A stretch of 64,000 nt of DNA from Flavobacterium lipolyticum (GCF_020905335.1 NZ_JAJJMN010000001.1:248001-312000); one strand, 5' to 3'; positions 32,974 to 42,620 are shown, counted from the first letter of the stretch. Numbers and translations: made by a program. Notes: generated from the letters alone by a model not told the origin.

Positions 32974-33207
32974 ATGAATAAAGAATTAAAAGTTGGAACG
33001 ATCAACCTGATAATAGGTTTAGTAATTTCAATAAATCCTTGGTTTTGGTTTTTTACTTGGCCACTTATAATTCTTGGAATATTTAAAATTTGGAAATCAA
33101 AATCAAATTTGAAATTGAGATTAATCTGGACTTTCGTTCCTTTCATTTTTTGGATTCCTCTTGTAATTGCATTTATTGAATTATATATGGAAAATAAATC
33201 ATATTAA
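32974..33207 (+). CDS. Small membrane protein within the fad operon (77 aa)
   Basis: Two or three hydrophobic helices rich in Trp and Phe (LIIGLVISINPWFWFFTWPL, then WTFVPFIFWIPLVIAFIELY) with a Lys-rich loop between. ATG 32974 is taken; a TTG nine bases earlier is less likely. It lies 24 bp after fadN and 70 bp before fadA. It is probably an insertion in the operon with no catalytic role I can infer. Confidence 0.6.
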   Translation: MNKELKVGTINLIIGLVISINPWFWFFTWPLIILGIFKIWKSKSNLKLRLIWTFVPFIFWIPLVIAFIELYMENKSY

Positions 33208-33277
33208 TAAAAGATAAAATCAACAAAACAATTGGAAAATCTTAATAATTAATTCTCCAATCTTAATACAATAATTT

Positions 33278-34459
33278 ATGAAAACAGCATATATAGTAAA
33301 AGCATACAGAACCGCAGTTGGAAAAGCTCCAAAAGGGGTTTTCAGATTCAAAAGACCTGATGAATTAGCGGCTGAAACCATTCAGTTTATGATGGATGAA
33401 CTGCCTGATTTTGACAAAAAGCGCATCGATGACGTTATGGTAGGAAATGCCATGCCGGAAGCAGAGCAAGGTCTTAACGTTGGACGTTTAATCTCGTTAA
33501 TGGGATTAAAAGTAGAAGACGTTCCCGGAGTTACAGTAAACCGTTATTGTGCATCCGGATTAGAAACTATCGGAATGGCAACTGCCAAAATTCAATCCGG
33601 AATGGCAGATTGTATCATCGCTGGTGGTGCAGAAAGTATGAGTTATATTCCGATGGGAGGTTACAAACCAACTCCGGATTATAAAGTAGCTGCTGCCGGT
33701 CATGAGGATTACTACTGGGGAATGGGTTTAACTGCCGAAGCGGTTGCCAATCAATATAAAATCTCCAGAGAAGATCAGGATGAGTTTGCTTACAACTCTC
33801 ATATGAAAGCGTTGAAAGCACAAGCAGAAGGGAAATTTGACAAACAAATCGTTCCAATTACTGTTGAACAGACTTTCATCAATGAAAATGGTAAAAAAGA
33901 AACAAAATCATACGTTGTAAATAAAGACGAAGGTCCAAGAGCAGGAACTACTAAAGAAGCTTTAGCAGGTTTAAGACCCGTTTTCGCAGCAGACGGAAGT
34001 GTAACTGCCGGTAACTCTTCTCAAATGAGTGACGGTGCTGCTTTTGTTTTAATCATGAGCGAAGAAATGGTAAAAGAATTAAACCTGGAGCCAATCGCAC
34101 GTTTGGTAAACTTTGCTTCTTCTGGTGTTGAACCAAGAATCATGGGTATCGGGCCTGTAAAAGCAATTCCGAAAGCCTTGAAACAAGCAGGATTAACATT
34201 AAATGATATCGAATTAATCGAGTTGAATGAAGCTTTTGCTTCTCAGGCTTTGGCTGTTACCCGCGAATTAAACATCAACCCGGAAATCGTAAACGTAAAC
34301 GGTGGAGCTATCTCTTTAGGACACCCACTGGGTTGTACAGGAGCTAAACTTTCTGTTCAGTTGTTCGACGAAATGAAACGCAGAGGCAACAAATACGGAA
34401 TCGTAAGTATGTGTGTAGGTACCGGACAAGGTTCTGCAGGGATTTACGAAGTGTTGTAA
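33278..34459 (+). CDS. fadA: Acetyl-CoA acyltransferase (3-ketoacyl-CoA thiolase, 393 aa)
   Basis: Thiolase fold with the acyl-accepting C91 (NRYCASGLE), the catalytic His in [18 protein letters not shown] and the second active-site Cys in [10 protein letters not shown] near the C-terminus. Length is typical. It cleaves 3-ketoacyl-CoA to acetyl-CoA and a shortened acyl-CoA, the last step of each beta-oxidation cycle, following FadN. Confidence 0.95.
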   Translation: MKTAYIVKAYRTAVGKAPKGVFRFKRPDELAAETIQFMMDELPDFDKKRIDDVMVGNAMPEAEQGLNVGRLISLMGLKVEDVPGVTVNRYCASGLETIGMATAKIQSGMADCIIAGGAESMSYIPMGGYKPTPDYKVAAAGHEDYYWGMGLTAEAVANQYKISREDQDEFAYNSHMKALKAQAEGKFDKQIVPITVEQTFINENGKKETKSYVVNKDEGPRAGTTKEALAGLRPVFAADGSVTAGNSSQMSDGAAFVLIMSEEMVKELNLEPIARLVNFASSGVEPRIMGIGPVKAIPKALKQAGLTLNDIELIELNEAFASQALAVTRELNINPEIVNVNGGAISLGHPLGCTGAKLSVQLFDEMKRRGNKYGIVSMCVGTGQGSAGIYEVL

Positions 34460-34491
34460 AAAGAAAATAGAATAAAGAGAATAGATTTTTT
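34460..34491. repeat. Left inverted repeat of the four-helix-bundle cassette
   Basis: AAGAAAATAGAATAAAGAG, read on the plus strand just after the fadA stop, is an imperfect inverse of the sequence at 34967-35006. Confidence 0.6.
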
Positions 34492-34616
34492 TTTGAGAGG
34501 AAAGAAGCAAGAGGCTAGACTTAATTTTGGAATGAAGATATTTTGTGAATAAGCACCCTTTAAAAGTAGCGAAAAACCTACTTTTTAGTTTTATTCTTAT
34601 CTTGCCTCAAAAAAAC

Positions 34617-34967
34617 ATGAGACACAATTTTAAGAATTTGAAAATTTGGCAGCTCGGAATTACAATAGCCAATGAAATTTCAGATGTATTAATAGAATTT
34701 CCGAAACACGAAAGATACGATTTGAGTTCTCAGATTAGCAGATGTTCAGTTTCTATGCCTAGTAATATTGCTGAAGGTTCTTCAAGAACTGATAAATCTT
34801 TCAGTCATTTTTTAGACATTTCTCTCGGTTCTTCATTTGAATTAATTACACAACTATTAATTGCAACACATAGAAAGTATATAAACGAAAAACAATTTAA
34901 CCAATTAGAAATTAAAATAGAAGAATTTCAAAGAATGACAATGAGTTTTCAAAACGGACTGAAGTAA
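34617..34967 (+). CDS. Four-helix-bundle protein, 23S rRNA IVS (S23) family (116 aa)
   Basis: The sequence starts MRHNFKNLKIWQLG and contains the family hallmarks NEISDVLIEFPKHERYDLSSQ and ISRCSVSMPSNIAEGSSRTD, with an all-helical C-terminus. ATG 34617 is chosen because the family begins at MRxxFKNLxIW. These genes occur inside rRNA intervening sequences and scattered between unrelated genes; function is unknown. Here it interrupts the fad operon between fadA and fadE, with inverted repeats on both sides, and appears to be a mobile cassette. Confidence 0.88.
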   Translation: MRHNFKNLKIWQLGITIANEISDVLIEFPKHERYDLSSQISRCSVSMPSNIAEGSSRTDKSFSHFLDISLGSSFELITQLLIATHRKYINEKQFNQLEIKIEEFQRMTMSFQNGLK

Positions 34968-35006
34968 AAGTCTATTTTCTTTACTCTATATTCTATTTTC
35001 TTTCAT
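34967..35006. repeat. Right inverted repeat of the four-helix-bundle cassette
   Basis: TCTATTTTCTTTACTCTAT and TTCTATTTTCTTTC mirror the left repeat at 34460-34491. It lies between the cassette stop and the fadE start. Confidence 0.6.
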
Positions 35007-35020
35007 AAAAAACAAAAGCA

Positions 35021-36826
35021 ATGGCAGATACTATCGAAAAAAACGTGACTCGTGGTGGTCAGTTTTTAGTTAAAGAAACAAAATGCGAAGATATCTTCAC
35101 ACCGGAAGATTTTTCGGAAGAGCAATTGATGATGCGTGACTCTGTAAAAGAGTTCGTAGACAAAGAATTATGGGCGCATAAAGATCGTTTCGAGAAGAAA
35201 GATTATGCTTATACAGAATCTTCTATGCGTAAAGCTGGAGAACTAGGACTTTTAGGAGTTGCTGTTCCGGAAGAATACGGTGGATTAGGAATGGGATTTG
35301 TTTCTACAATGTTGGTTTGTGACTACATTTCAGGAGCAACGGGTTCTTTCTCTACAGCTTTTGGTGCACATACCGGAATTGGAACTATGCCAATTACGCT
35401 TTATGGTTCTGAAGAACAAAAGAAAAAATACGTTCCTAAATTGGCTTCAGGGGAATGGTTCGGAGCTTATTGCCTGACAGAGCCTGGAGCAGGATCTGAT
35501 GCTAACTCAGGAAAAACGAAAGCCGTTTTATCTGAAGATGGAAAATACTACTCGATCACAGGTCAAAAAATGTGGATTTCGAATGCAGGTTTCTGCAGCG
35601 TTTTCATCGTTTTTGCCCGTATCGGAGAGGATAAAAACATTACTGGTTTCATCGTAGAAAATGATCCGTCTAACGGAATTTCTATGAACGAAGAAGAGCA
35701 TAAATTAGGAATCCGTGCTTCTTCTACACGTCAGGTTTTCTTCAACGATACAAAAGTTCCTGTTGAAAACATGTTGTCTGAAAGAGGAAACGGTTTCAAA
35801 ATTGCGATGAACGCTTTAAACGTAGGTCGTATTAAATTAGCGGCTGCTTGTTTAGATGCTCAACGTAGAGTTACTACAGGAGCTGTAAAATATGCTAACG
35901 AAAGAATTCAGTTTAATACTCCAATTTCAAGCTTCGGTGCTATTCGTTCTAAACTGGCTGAAATGGCAACTAATGCTTACGCTGGAGAAAGTGCTTCTTA
36001 CCGTGCCGCAAAAGATATCGAAGACAGAATCGCTGCCCGTGAAGCAGAAGGAACTTCTCATCAGGAAGCTGAATTGAAAGGTGTTGAAGAATATGCTATC
36101 GAGTGTTCTATCTTGAAAGTAGCTGTTTCTGAAGACGTTCAAAGCTGTTCGGATGAAGGAATTCAGATTTTTGGCGGAATGGGATTCTCTGAAGACACTC
36201 CAATGGAAAGCGCCTGGAGAGATGCTCGTATTGCACGTATCTACGAAGGAACAAATGAAATTAACAGAATGCTTTCAGTGGGTATGTTGATCAAAAAGGC
36301 TATGAAAGGTCATGTTGATTTATTAGGACCAGCTATGAAAGTTCAGGAAGAATTAATGGGAATTCCATCTTTTGATACTCCTGATTTCTCTGAATTATTT
36401 GCGGAAGAAAAAGGAATCATCGCTAACCTGAAAAAAGTTTTCTTAATGGTTGCCGGAAGCGCTGTTCAAAAATACGGACCGGATTTAGATTCTCACCAAC
36501 AATTATTGATGGCAGCTTCTAACATCTTAATCGAGATCTACATGGCTGAAAGTACTATTTTAAGAACTGAAAAATTAGCCAAAAAAGAAGGAGAAGCTAA
36601 AGTACAAGAGCAAATTGCAATGGCAAAATTATACTTGTACAAAGCAGTAGATATCGTTAACCTAAATGGTAAAGAAGGAATCATTTCTTTTGCAGAAGGT
36701 GACGAACAACGTATGATGTTAATGGGACTTAAACGTTTCACAAAATACACAAACAATCCAAATGTGGTAGCCTTAAGAGAGGTTATTACTTCTAAATTAG
36801 TTGCAGAAAACGAATACTGCTTCTAA
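35021..36826 (+). CDS. fadE: Acyl-CoA dehydrogenase (601 aa)
   Basis: An FAD-dependent dehydrogenase of the long FadE/VLCAD-like type. Signatures: AYCLTEPGAGSDANSG (flavin/substrate motif), MWISNAGFCSVFIVFA, and IQIFGGMGFSEDTPMESAWRDARIARIYEGTNEI (broken here across the second motif; the Glu in YEGTNEI is the catalytic base position). A helical extension of about 180 residues follows the core, as in Bacillus FadE. It catalyses the first step of beta-oxidation and closes the operon. Confidence 0.93.
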   Translation: MADTIEKNVTRGGQFLVKETKCEDIFTPEDFSEEQLMMRDSVKEFVDKELWAHKDRFEKKDYAYTESSMRKAGELGLLGVAVPEEYGGLGMGFVSTMLVCDYISGATGSFSTAFGAHTGIGTMPITLYGSEEQKKKYVPKLASGEWFGAYCLTEPGAGSDANSGKTKAVLSEDGKYYSITGQKMWISNAGFCSVFIVFARIGEDKNITGFIVENDPSNGISMNEEEHKLGIRASSTRQVFFNDTKVPVENMLSERGNGFKIAMNALNVGRIKLAAACLDAQRRVTTGAVKYANERIQFNTPISSFGAIRSKLAEMATNAYAGESASYRAAKDIEDRIAAREAEGTSHQEAELKGVEEYAIECSILKVAVSEDVQSCSDEGIQIFGGMGFSEDTPMESAWRDARIARIYEGTNEINRMLSVGMLIKKAMKGHVDLLGPAMKVQEELMGIPSFDTPDFSELFAEEKGIIANLKKVFLMVAGSAVQKYGPDLDSHQQLLMAASNILIEIYMAESTILRTEKLAKKEGEAKVQEQIAMAKLYLYKAVDIVNLNGKEGIISFAEGDEQRMMLMGLKRFTKYTNNPNVVALREVITSKLVAENEYCF

Positions 36827-36858
36827 TACAAAAATAGTTTTTAGCTTTTAATTTGTTT

Positions 36859-36892
36859 AAACCCGCACTAATCCGAAACAGTGCGGGTTTAT
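36859..36892 (+). terminator. Terminator of the fad operon
   Basis: AAACCCGCACT pairs with AGTGCGGGTTT around a 10-nt loop, with T-rich sequence after it, 33 bp past the fadE stop. Confidence 0.8.
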
Positions 36893-37054
36893 TTATTTAT
36901 TTTTTTGACTAAATCGAAGGAAGGAGCTTTCGCAATATTTTTGCAACGATTTGCAAAATATTCGTTAAAATTAACTCTTAGCCCCCTATAGAATAGTTAA
37001 ATATTGGCGGTATTACTTTATATTTAGCATTCTAAAAACTTTAAAAAACATAAA

Positions 37055-38149
37055 ATGAAACAAATTAACCTGTTTGCCCTGATTCTATTGTGCAACTTTA
37101 CGACAAGTACATTTGGGCAAAAAAGCAAAAAAATGGACATCATAGCCTATTATACAGGTGATGACAAACTAATTAACGAATATGAGGTAGGTAAACTAAA
37201 CCAAATCATCTTTAGTTTTTGCCATTTAAAAGATGGGAAACTAAGCGTTGATTCTGCAAAAGATTCTACCACGATTAAACATTTGGTTTCGCTAAAAGCA
37301 TCCAATCCACAATTAAAAATTATTCTTTCACTTGGTGGCTGGGGAGGTTGTGAACCTTGTTCTGCTGCATTTTCGACAGCCGAAGGAAGACTTACTTTTG
37401 CCAAATCGGTAAAAGAAGTAAGCCATTATTTTAAAGTAGACGGTTTAGATTTAGATTGGGAATATCCGGCAATTGAGGGACTGCCAGGACATTTGTTTCA
37501 ACCGGCTGACAAGCCAAATTTCACCGAACTAATCAAAATTTTACGTTCAACTTTAGGTAAAAAATACGAATTGAGCTTTGCTGCCGGAGGTTTTCAAAAA
37601 GCCTTAGACGAATCGATTGACTGGAAAAAAGTAATGCCTCTAGTAAACCGTGTAAACATTATGAGTTATGATTTAGTGAACGGATACTCAAAAGTTACCG
37701 GACACCATACGCCTTTATACAGCACTAATCCAAAAGAAGAATCTACAGACAGAGCGGTTGAATATTTATTGAAACTGGGAATTCCTGCTGAAAAACTAGT
37801 TATAGGAGGTGCTTTCTATACCAGAACCTGGAAAAATGTAGAAAACATCAACAATGGTTTGTATCAGGCAGGTGAGCATGTTCAGGGAGTTTCTTTTAAA
37901 GATTATAGCACTTTTTATACAGAAGCCAATGGATGGAAATACTTTTGGGATGAAAAAGCCAAAGCACCTCACTGGTACAATGAAAAAGAAAAAACATTTG
38001 CCACAGGAGACAATCTCGCCTCAATAAAAGCAAAAGCAGAATATGCTAAAGCTAAAAACTTAGGCGGAATCATGTTTTGGGAATTGCCTCTGGATGCCAC
38101 ACGTAACGGAATGGTCCATACAATTTACGACGTTAAAACCGCTAAATAA
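37055..38149 (+). CDS. Exported GH18 chitinase-like hydrolase (364 aa)
   Basis: A signal peptide (1-21, ending TFGQ) leads to a GH18 TIM barrel. The catalytic motif DGLDLDWEYP (DxxDxDxE, catalytic Glu) is present, preceded by ILSLGGWGG and followed by VNRVNIMSYDL and GGIMFWELPLD. These are all expected for hydrolysis of chitin or chitin oligomers with retention. No chitin-binding or sorting domain is attached, so it is probably periplasmic or secreted. It is a single-gene unit with its own terminator. Confidence 0.92.
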   Translation: MKQINLFALILLCNFTTSTFGQKSKKMDIIAYYTGDDKLINEYEVGKLNQIIFSFCHLKDGKLSVDSAKDSTTIKHLVSLKASNPQLKIILSLGGWGGCEPCSAAFSTAEGRLTFAKSVKEVSHYFKVDGLDLDWEYPAIEGLPGHLFQPADKPNFTELIKILRSTLGKKYELSFAAGGFQKALDESIDWKKVMPLVNRVNIMSYDLVNGYSKVTGHHTPLYSTNPKEESTDRAVEYLLKLGIPAEKLVIGGAFYTRTWKNVENINNGLYQAGEHVQGVSFKDYSTFYTEANGWKYFWDEKAKAPHWYNEKEKTFATGDNLASIKAKAEYAKAKNLGGIMFWELPLDATRNGMVHTIYDVKTAK

Positions 38150-38164
38150 AAAACTTTACATCAT

Positions 38165-38205
38165 AAAAAAAACGGCAGCTGTTCAAAAAATAGCTGCCGT
38201 TTTGC
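38165..38205. terminator. Bidirectional terminator after the chitinase gene
   Basis: AAAACGGCAGCT and AGCTGCCGTTTT pair around an 11-nt loop between the convergent chitinase and 38225 genes. Confidence 0.85.
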
Positions 38206-38224
38206 TTATCGTAAAAATTTAAAA

Positions 38225-38713
38225 CTAAATTTTAACTTTACTCTTATCCAGTTCGCCTATAAAAGGAATTGTCTCCAGAATTTCAACTCTGATTATCGTT
38301 TGTAAATACACTTCTAACTGGATGAACTTCGCTGCATTGATGGCACCTATCACTTTTTTTGCTTGCGTATAGGTTTTTGAGTATAACTTCTCATATCCAA
38401 TATGGTTTCTTAAAGTTCCCTTTGCCAGCTCATCCGCTTTTTCATCGGTAAGCGTTGCATAATTCACCGCATAATCATTAATCAATTGAAATTTCGTTTG
38501 CCCGAGGCCTTTGCGATCCGCTTCATAACTATCATAAACTTTTGCAAATGCCACAGCCTGACTATCCGATAAATTCATATACTCTTTTACGAGATCTCCT
38601 TTTGATTTTCCGTAAATGCTTTGTAAAACATCCACATCCTCTTTAAATGATGATTGAGCATAAGAAGAAAATGAGACAATTGCCATAACAAGAATAAGGC
38701 CTATTTTTTTCAT
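38225..38713 (-). CDS. Exported helical protein of unknown function (162 aa)
   Basis: A signal peptide (1-19, ending YAQ) precedes a helical domain with LTDEKADELAKGTL and a tail LETIPFIGELDKSKVKI. Resembles CpxP/Spy-like small periplasmic proteins in composition (charged helices, no Cys), but no defining motif is seen. It is first of three minus-strand genes of exported proteins, separated by short gaps. Confidence 0.7.
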   Translation of the reverse strand: MKKIGLILVMAIVSFSSYAQSSFKEDVDVLQSIYGKSKGDLVKEYMNLSDSQAVAFAKVYDSYEADRKGLGQTKFQLINDYAVNYATLTDEKADELAKGTLRNHIGYEKLYSKTYTQAKKVIGAINAAKFIQLEVYLQTIIRVEILETIPFIGELDKSKVKI

Positions 38714-38787
38714 AGTTCTGGTTTTAAATTTGTTTCTATAAATACATCCGTTGTAAAAAATACCCCTAAGGTTCTAAAAAAGAAAGA

Positions 38788-39306
38788 CTACTTATTCTCC
38801 ACCGCTTTTGGCGCTCTAATTACACCATCATAAGAAATGGACGCCCTATTGTTACTGTTGACCGAAAGCGTTGTACTTCCGTTATTGAAAATAGTGAAAA
38901 GCAAATTATACACATCATCTTTTCCCCTAACAGTAGTTCTTAAAATGTAACTCTTCTTTTTCTTTTCGACTTTAATATCTTCCGGTGTTCCTTCAAATTT
39001 TATTCCGCCGTCTCCCCCATAGGCAACGTTGAATGCACGTCCAAAAAAAGGCAGATCACAAATAATTTTATCGCTGCTAAATCTTAAAAAATAAATATTA
39101 TAATCCAAAATAATGAGCCTTCCTCCTTGCGGATTTAATTTCTGCGCTTCAAAATCGAACTTTTTAGAATCAATCAATGCTTCCGTTTCTTTCTGTTGCT
39201 GTAAATCTTTTTCTGCCCTTAGCTCCTTCTTCGTCTTTTCCTGTGCAAAAACCGAAACATTGAAAAAACAGCACAGCAACAATGAAATGAATAATTTAGT
39301 CTTCAT
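38788..39306 (-). CDS. Exported DUF4251-type protein (172 aa)
   Basis: A signal peptide (ending VFAQ) is followed by a Glu/Lys/Gln helix (KTKKELRAEKDLQQQKE) and a beta domain with CDLPFFGRAFNVAYGGDGGIKFEG, the pattern of DUF4251 proteins in Bacteroidota. Function unknown; probably periplasmic or outer-membrane associated. ATG 39306 is preferred to 39315 since it gives a compact signal peptide. Confidence 0.75.
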   Translation of the reverse strand: MKTKLFISLLLCCFFNVSVFAQEKTKKELRAEKDLQQQKETEALIDSKKFDFEAQKLNPQGGRLIILDYNIYFLRFSSDKIICDLPFFGRAFNVAYGGDGGIKFEGTPEDIKVEKKKKSYILRTTVRGKDDVYNLLFTIFNNGSTTLSVNSNNRASISYDGVIRAPKAVENK

Positions 39307-39338
39307 AAAGTGCAAATTTAAATTAAAAAAGAAGCGTA

Positions 39339-39776
39339 CTATTTTCTGGTAAATCGCATCAATGCAATGTCTCCTGAGATAAAATGCAGCGTTTTCCCTT
39401 CATCTGTAATATCATAGGATGTAATTTTGGGCAAAGTACCCATAAAAAGACGTTCCCCTTCCTGTGCTTGCGGACACATCTTTTTGGTTACAGCCATTGG
39501 ACCTGTCAGATCGATTTTATGCCCCGTTACCACAAGTGCTCCGTTGAAAGAATTACATCCGTTATTTCCGGATACTCTTTTTTCAGGCAGATTAAAATTA
39601 ATGGTTGGCTTAGTATTGGGATACAAAGCGTCAAAATCAACACTTGAACCGGAGATGTAATTAAGCTCCCAGCTTCCTTCAAGTTTAGAAGCACCGTCCC
39701 CTTTTGCTACTTTAGAACAATTACAGGAAGTGAGAACAATTCCTAAAAAAACGAAAGATAAAATACTTTTGATCAT
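39339..39776 (-). CDS. META-domain lipoprotein (145 aa)
   Basis: A lipoprotein signal peptide ends LTSC18 (lipobox), and the rest is a META/HslJ-like domain: LEGSWELNYISG, RVSGNNGCNSFNG and MAVTKKMCPQAQEGERLF. The family is linked to heat shock and antibiotic tolerance in other bacteria, but its mechanism is unknown. I start at ATG 39776, which places the lipobox at residue 18. Upstream on the plus strand is sodC in divergent orientation. Confidence 0.88.
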   Translation of the reverse strand: MIKSILSFVFLGIVLTSCNCSKVAKGDGASKLEGSWELNYISGSSVDFDALYPNTKPTINFNLPEKRVSGNNGCNSFNGALVVTGHKIDLTGPMAVTKKMCPQAQEGERLFMGTLPKITSYDITDEGKTLHFISGDIALMRFTRK

Positions 39777-39984
39777 AATATTTAAAATTAAGTTAAAAAT
39801 AAAACCATTGATTTTCAAGTAAATAAATTCATAATTACACGAATTTACGCAATATTTTTTGGTTCATCAGCTAAAGTTCCTTTAAATTCCGATCCATAGT
39901 TTTAGTTTTTTTTAACGATCGGTACTAATCCATGTCAGTATTTTATGTTAATTTTACTTAAACTATAATAATAAAGACTCTTCT

Positions 39985-40512
39985 ATGAAAAAAATAATCG
40001 TTTCTTTCGCCATAATTACAGCTTTAATCATTGGCTGTAAAACCAGTACAAAATCAAATGATGCCAAAACCTTAAGGGTAGCTTTAGAGCCAAAAAGCAA
40101 AAGTACAGTAGCAGGAACAGCCACTTTTACCGAGAGAAAAGGAAAAGTAACTTTTGCTGCAAAAATAACGGGTTTACAGCCGGGAGTACATGCAATTCAC
40201 ATTCATGAAAAGGCAGATTGTAGTGCTGCAGACGGAAGTTCGGCCGGAGGACACTGGAATCCAACTTTTAAAAAACATGGAAAATGGGGTGTTGCCGAAT
40301 ACCACAAAGGAGATATCGGAAACTTTACCGCTGATGCAAATGGTAACGGGACTATAACACTAACTACTGATGAATGGTGCATTGGCTGCGGAGATGAAAG
40401 TAAAGATATACTGGGAAAAGGATTAATTGTTCATCAGGGATCTGATGATTTCACCACACAGCCTACAGGAAATGCGGGCGGAAGAGTTGCCTGCGCCGGA
40501 ATCATTAAATAA
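39985..40512 (+). CDS. sodC: Cu-Zn superoxide dismutase lipoprotein (175 aa)
   Basis: A signal peptide with lipobox (ALIIGC18) is followed by a SodC domain. Copper and zinc ligands are visible in HAIHIHEKADC, AGGHWNP (with the bridging His), HKGDIGN and IVHQGSDD. The C-terminus is GGRVACAGII, whose Cys forms the structural disulfide. It is lipid-anchored and dismutates superoxide in the periplasm. The terminator at 40527 follows. Confidence 0.92.
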   Translation: MKKIIVSFAIITALIIGCKTSTKSNDAKTLRVALEPKSKSTVAGTATFTERKGKVTFAAKITGLQPGVHAIHIHEKADCSAADGSSAGGHWNPTFKKHGKWGVAEYHKGDIGNFTADANGNGTITLTTDEWCIGCGDESKDILGKGLIVHQGSDDFTTQPTGNAGGRVACAGIIK

Positions 40513-40526
40513 AAAACATAAAACAG

Positions 40527-40570
40527 TAATAACCACTACATTTTCACAAAATCTAGTGGTTATTTCATTT
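40527..40570 (+). terminator. Terminator after sodC
   Basis: AATAACCACTA and TAGTGGTTATT pair around a 15-nt loop, with a T-rich flank. Confidence 0.75.
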
Positions 40571-40628
40571 TAAATTTACACTAAAACAAGAAAAAGATAT
40601 AGCTTTGCAGCTATAAATTATAAAGTTA

Positions 40629-41831
40629 ATGATCAACCCATCGGCACCAGGCTGGATAGATAAGTTTTTTAGCGAACAAAAGTTTTCAGAAGCTATTCCT
40701 TTTGAGACTGCTGAGTCGTTTTACCATAAAGTCAGAGAAACCGGTTTTATTTACGGCCACATCATCGCTATAGATTCTCAGATTCCAATCCCTATAAAAG
40801 GCTGGTTCAAAACCGAAATCTCCAAAGTAGCTTTATTAAATACTTTGTACGGTGTTTTTTGTTTGGAAAAAAGAAGCTCAGAACCTAATAATTTTATTTC
40901 TGAAGTTTTAAAATTCTATAAGGAAATGAGTCCGGAAGGTTTTAATATATTTAAAATTCTGCTTCCAAAGGACACTCCTTCCCTTTCTTTAGAAAACATT
41001 ATAGATCAGCGCGTTCAGACGAATGACAGTATTATCAGTAAAAACTTTTCGCACTTAGTAACCAATGCGCTTTTGTTTATTGATGTCCTGGCTTTCAGAC
41101 AATATTTAGAACACGGAACAATTCCTGAAAAATACTTAAAACGAATCGAAGAAACCGTTATGGGTATTGTGGCTCTGGCTTTAAAAACCAAAACCATAAA
41201 ATCTCAGCACGACGATTTACTGATTAAACTTTTTGAAGCTTCCATCCGATACTCCAAATTTTCAAAAGTTACGGTTGATACTTTAGAAACTTTACAATTG
41301 GACTATTACAACCATAAACTGGAACACTACTATTTGATCGATATGGCTGGAATGGCTTTATGGAGTGATGGTGTTGTCGAAAATGAAGAGGCCTACTTTT
41401 TGTACTCTTTAGGATCGATGATGGGAATTTCTGATGCTTTTGTAACCAAAAGTATTGAAACGACCAACACGTTCATCACTACGCACAAAAAGAAGATTCC
41501 TTATTTTAATTATTCCAATCCCGTAAAACATTTTTACGACCAAATGACCCACAGTGTGGTAAAACTGATTGTAAGAAACAAAAACAGATTAGTGAAGGAA
41601 ATCATTCAAAGCAAAGAGTTAATGGTTCTCCTGGCTTATTCCACCACCAGAGATCTGGATGCTAAAGAAAAGAAAAAGGTGAAAAAACAACTTTTAGACA
41701 TCTGTAAAACGATTCCGTCACTCACCATCTTTTTACTGCCCGGAGGAAGTTTATTATTACCAATTCTTATCAAATTTATTCCAACTTTACTCCCGTCTGC
41801 TTTTAATGAAAACCTGGACGAAAACGAATAA
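40629..41831 (+). CDS. LETM1-related TerB-like protein (400 aa)
   Basis: The central region (about 225-285) is TerB-like, with DMAGMALWSDGVVENEEAYFLY and acidic metal-binding positions. The C-terminus holds a LETM1-type segment (DICKTIPSLTIFLLPGGSLLLPILIKFIPTLLPSAF broken across hydrophobic turns). NCBI calls such proteins LETM1-related biofilm-associated; the phenotype was not tested here. The sequence is mostly helical and has no signal peptide, and the hydrophobic tail may associate with the membrane. Confidence 0.8.
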   Translation: MINPSAPGWIDKFFSEQKFSEAIPFETAESFYHKVRETGFIYGHIIAIDSQIPIPIKGWFKTEISKVALLNTLYGVFCLEKRSSEPNNFISEVLKFYKEMSPEGFNIFKILLPKDTPSLSLENIIDQRVQTNDSIISKNFSHLVTNALLFIDVLAFRQYLEHGTIPEKYLKRIEETVMGIVALALKTKTIKSQHDDLLIKLFEASIRYSKFSKVTVDTLETLQLDYYNHKLEHYYLIDMAGMALWSDGVVENEEAYFLYSLGSMMGISDAFVTKSIETTNTFITTHKKKIPYFNYSNPVKHFYDQMTHSVVKLIVRNKNRLVKEIIQSKELMVLLAYSTTRDLDAKEKKKVKKQLLDICKTIPSLTIFLLPGGSLLLPILIKFIPTLLPSAFNENLDENE

Positions 41832-41864
41832 AAAAAATCGCCCTTTTGGGGCGATTTCTTTTTT
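41830..41864. terminator. Bidirectional terminator between the LETM1-related gene and can
   Basis: AAATCGCCC and GGGCGATTT pair around a 5-nt loop, with A- and T-runs on both sides. It serves convergent genes. Confidence 0.85.
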
Positions 41865-41867
41865 ATA

Positions 41868-42503
41868 TTATAGATCTAACTGATAAACTTCATCAAGCTC
41901 CTCATTTGAGGCAATATTCACATTTAAATCGGTTACAAAACCGGAATTTAAACCGTAAACCCATCCGTGAAGCATCAAATCCTGTCCGTTTTTCCAGGCT
42001 CCCTGAACGATAGATGTTTTAGCTAAATTGTAAACCTGCTCTTTTGCATTGATTTCAACAAAAGCATTGAAACGTTCTGTCTCATCTTCAATTGAATTCA
42101 GGTACTTATCGTGTAGACGGTATTCATCTTTAATGTGACGAATCCAGTTGTCGATAATTCCAACAGACTGATTCCCCATAGCAGCTTTAACACCACCACA
42201 GCCGTAATGTCCGCAAACAATAACGTGTTTTACTTTCAATACATTTACCGCATAATCTAAAACACTCAACATATTCATATCAGAGTGTACTACCATATTA
42301 GCAATATTACGGTGTACAAAAACTTCACCCGGTTTAGCTCCAATAATTTCATTTGCCGGAACACGACTGTCTGAACATCCAATCCACAATAATGGCGGTG
42401 TTTGTCCTTTTGCAAGATCCGCAAAATAATTAGGATCTAATGCTAATGATTTTTCAACCCACTGCCTGTTATTTTCAAGTAACTGCTTATAAAACTCTCT
42501 CAT
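41868..42503 (-). CDS. can: Beta-class carbonic anhydrase (211 aa)
   Basis: Zinc ligands C43 (CSDSRVP, with the D45/R47 dyad), H99 and C102 (GHYGCGGV) are all present. Length and sequence match bacterial Can. It interconverts CO2 and bicarbonate in the cytoplasm. It lies 117 bp downstream of the SulP gene on the same strand, a frequent pairing in which SulP may import bicarbonate. Confidence 0.95.
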   Translation of the reverse strand: MREFYKQLLENNRQWVEKSLALDPNYFADLAKGQTPPLLWIGCSDSRVPANEIIGAKPGEVFVHRNIANMVVHSDMNMLSVLDYAVNVLKVKHVIVCGHYGCGGVKAAMGNQSVGIIDNWIRHIKDEYRLHDKYLNSIEDETERFNAFVEINAKEQVYNLAKTSIVQGAWKNGQDLMLHGWVYGLNSGFVTDLNVNIASNEELDEVYQLDL

Positions 42504-42620
42504 TTTTTTTGTTTTTTGTATGGTAATCCCGTTTGCTAAAATCTACTAAAAAAAACTTCTCGTAAAGTTATCTAATTTTAATACTTCTCACAATCAAGAA
42601 ATACCTTAATTAATTATAAT

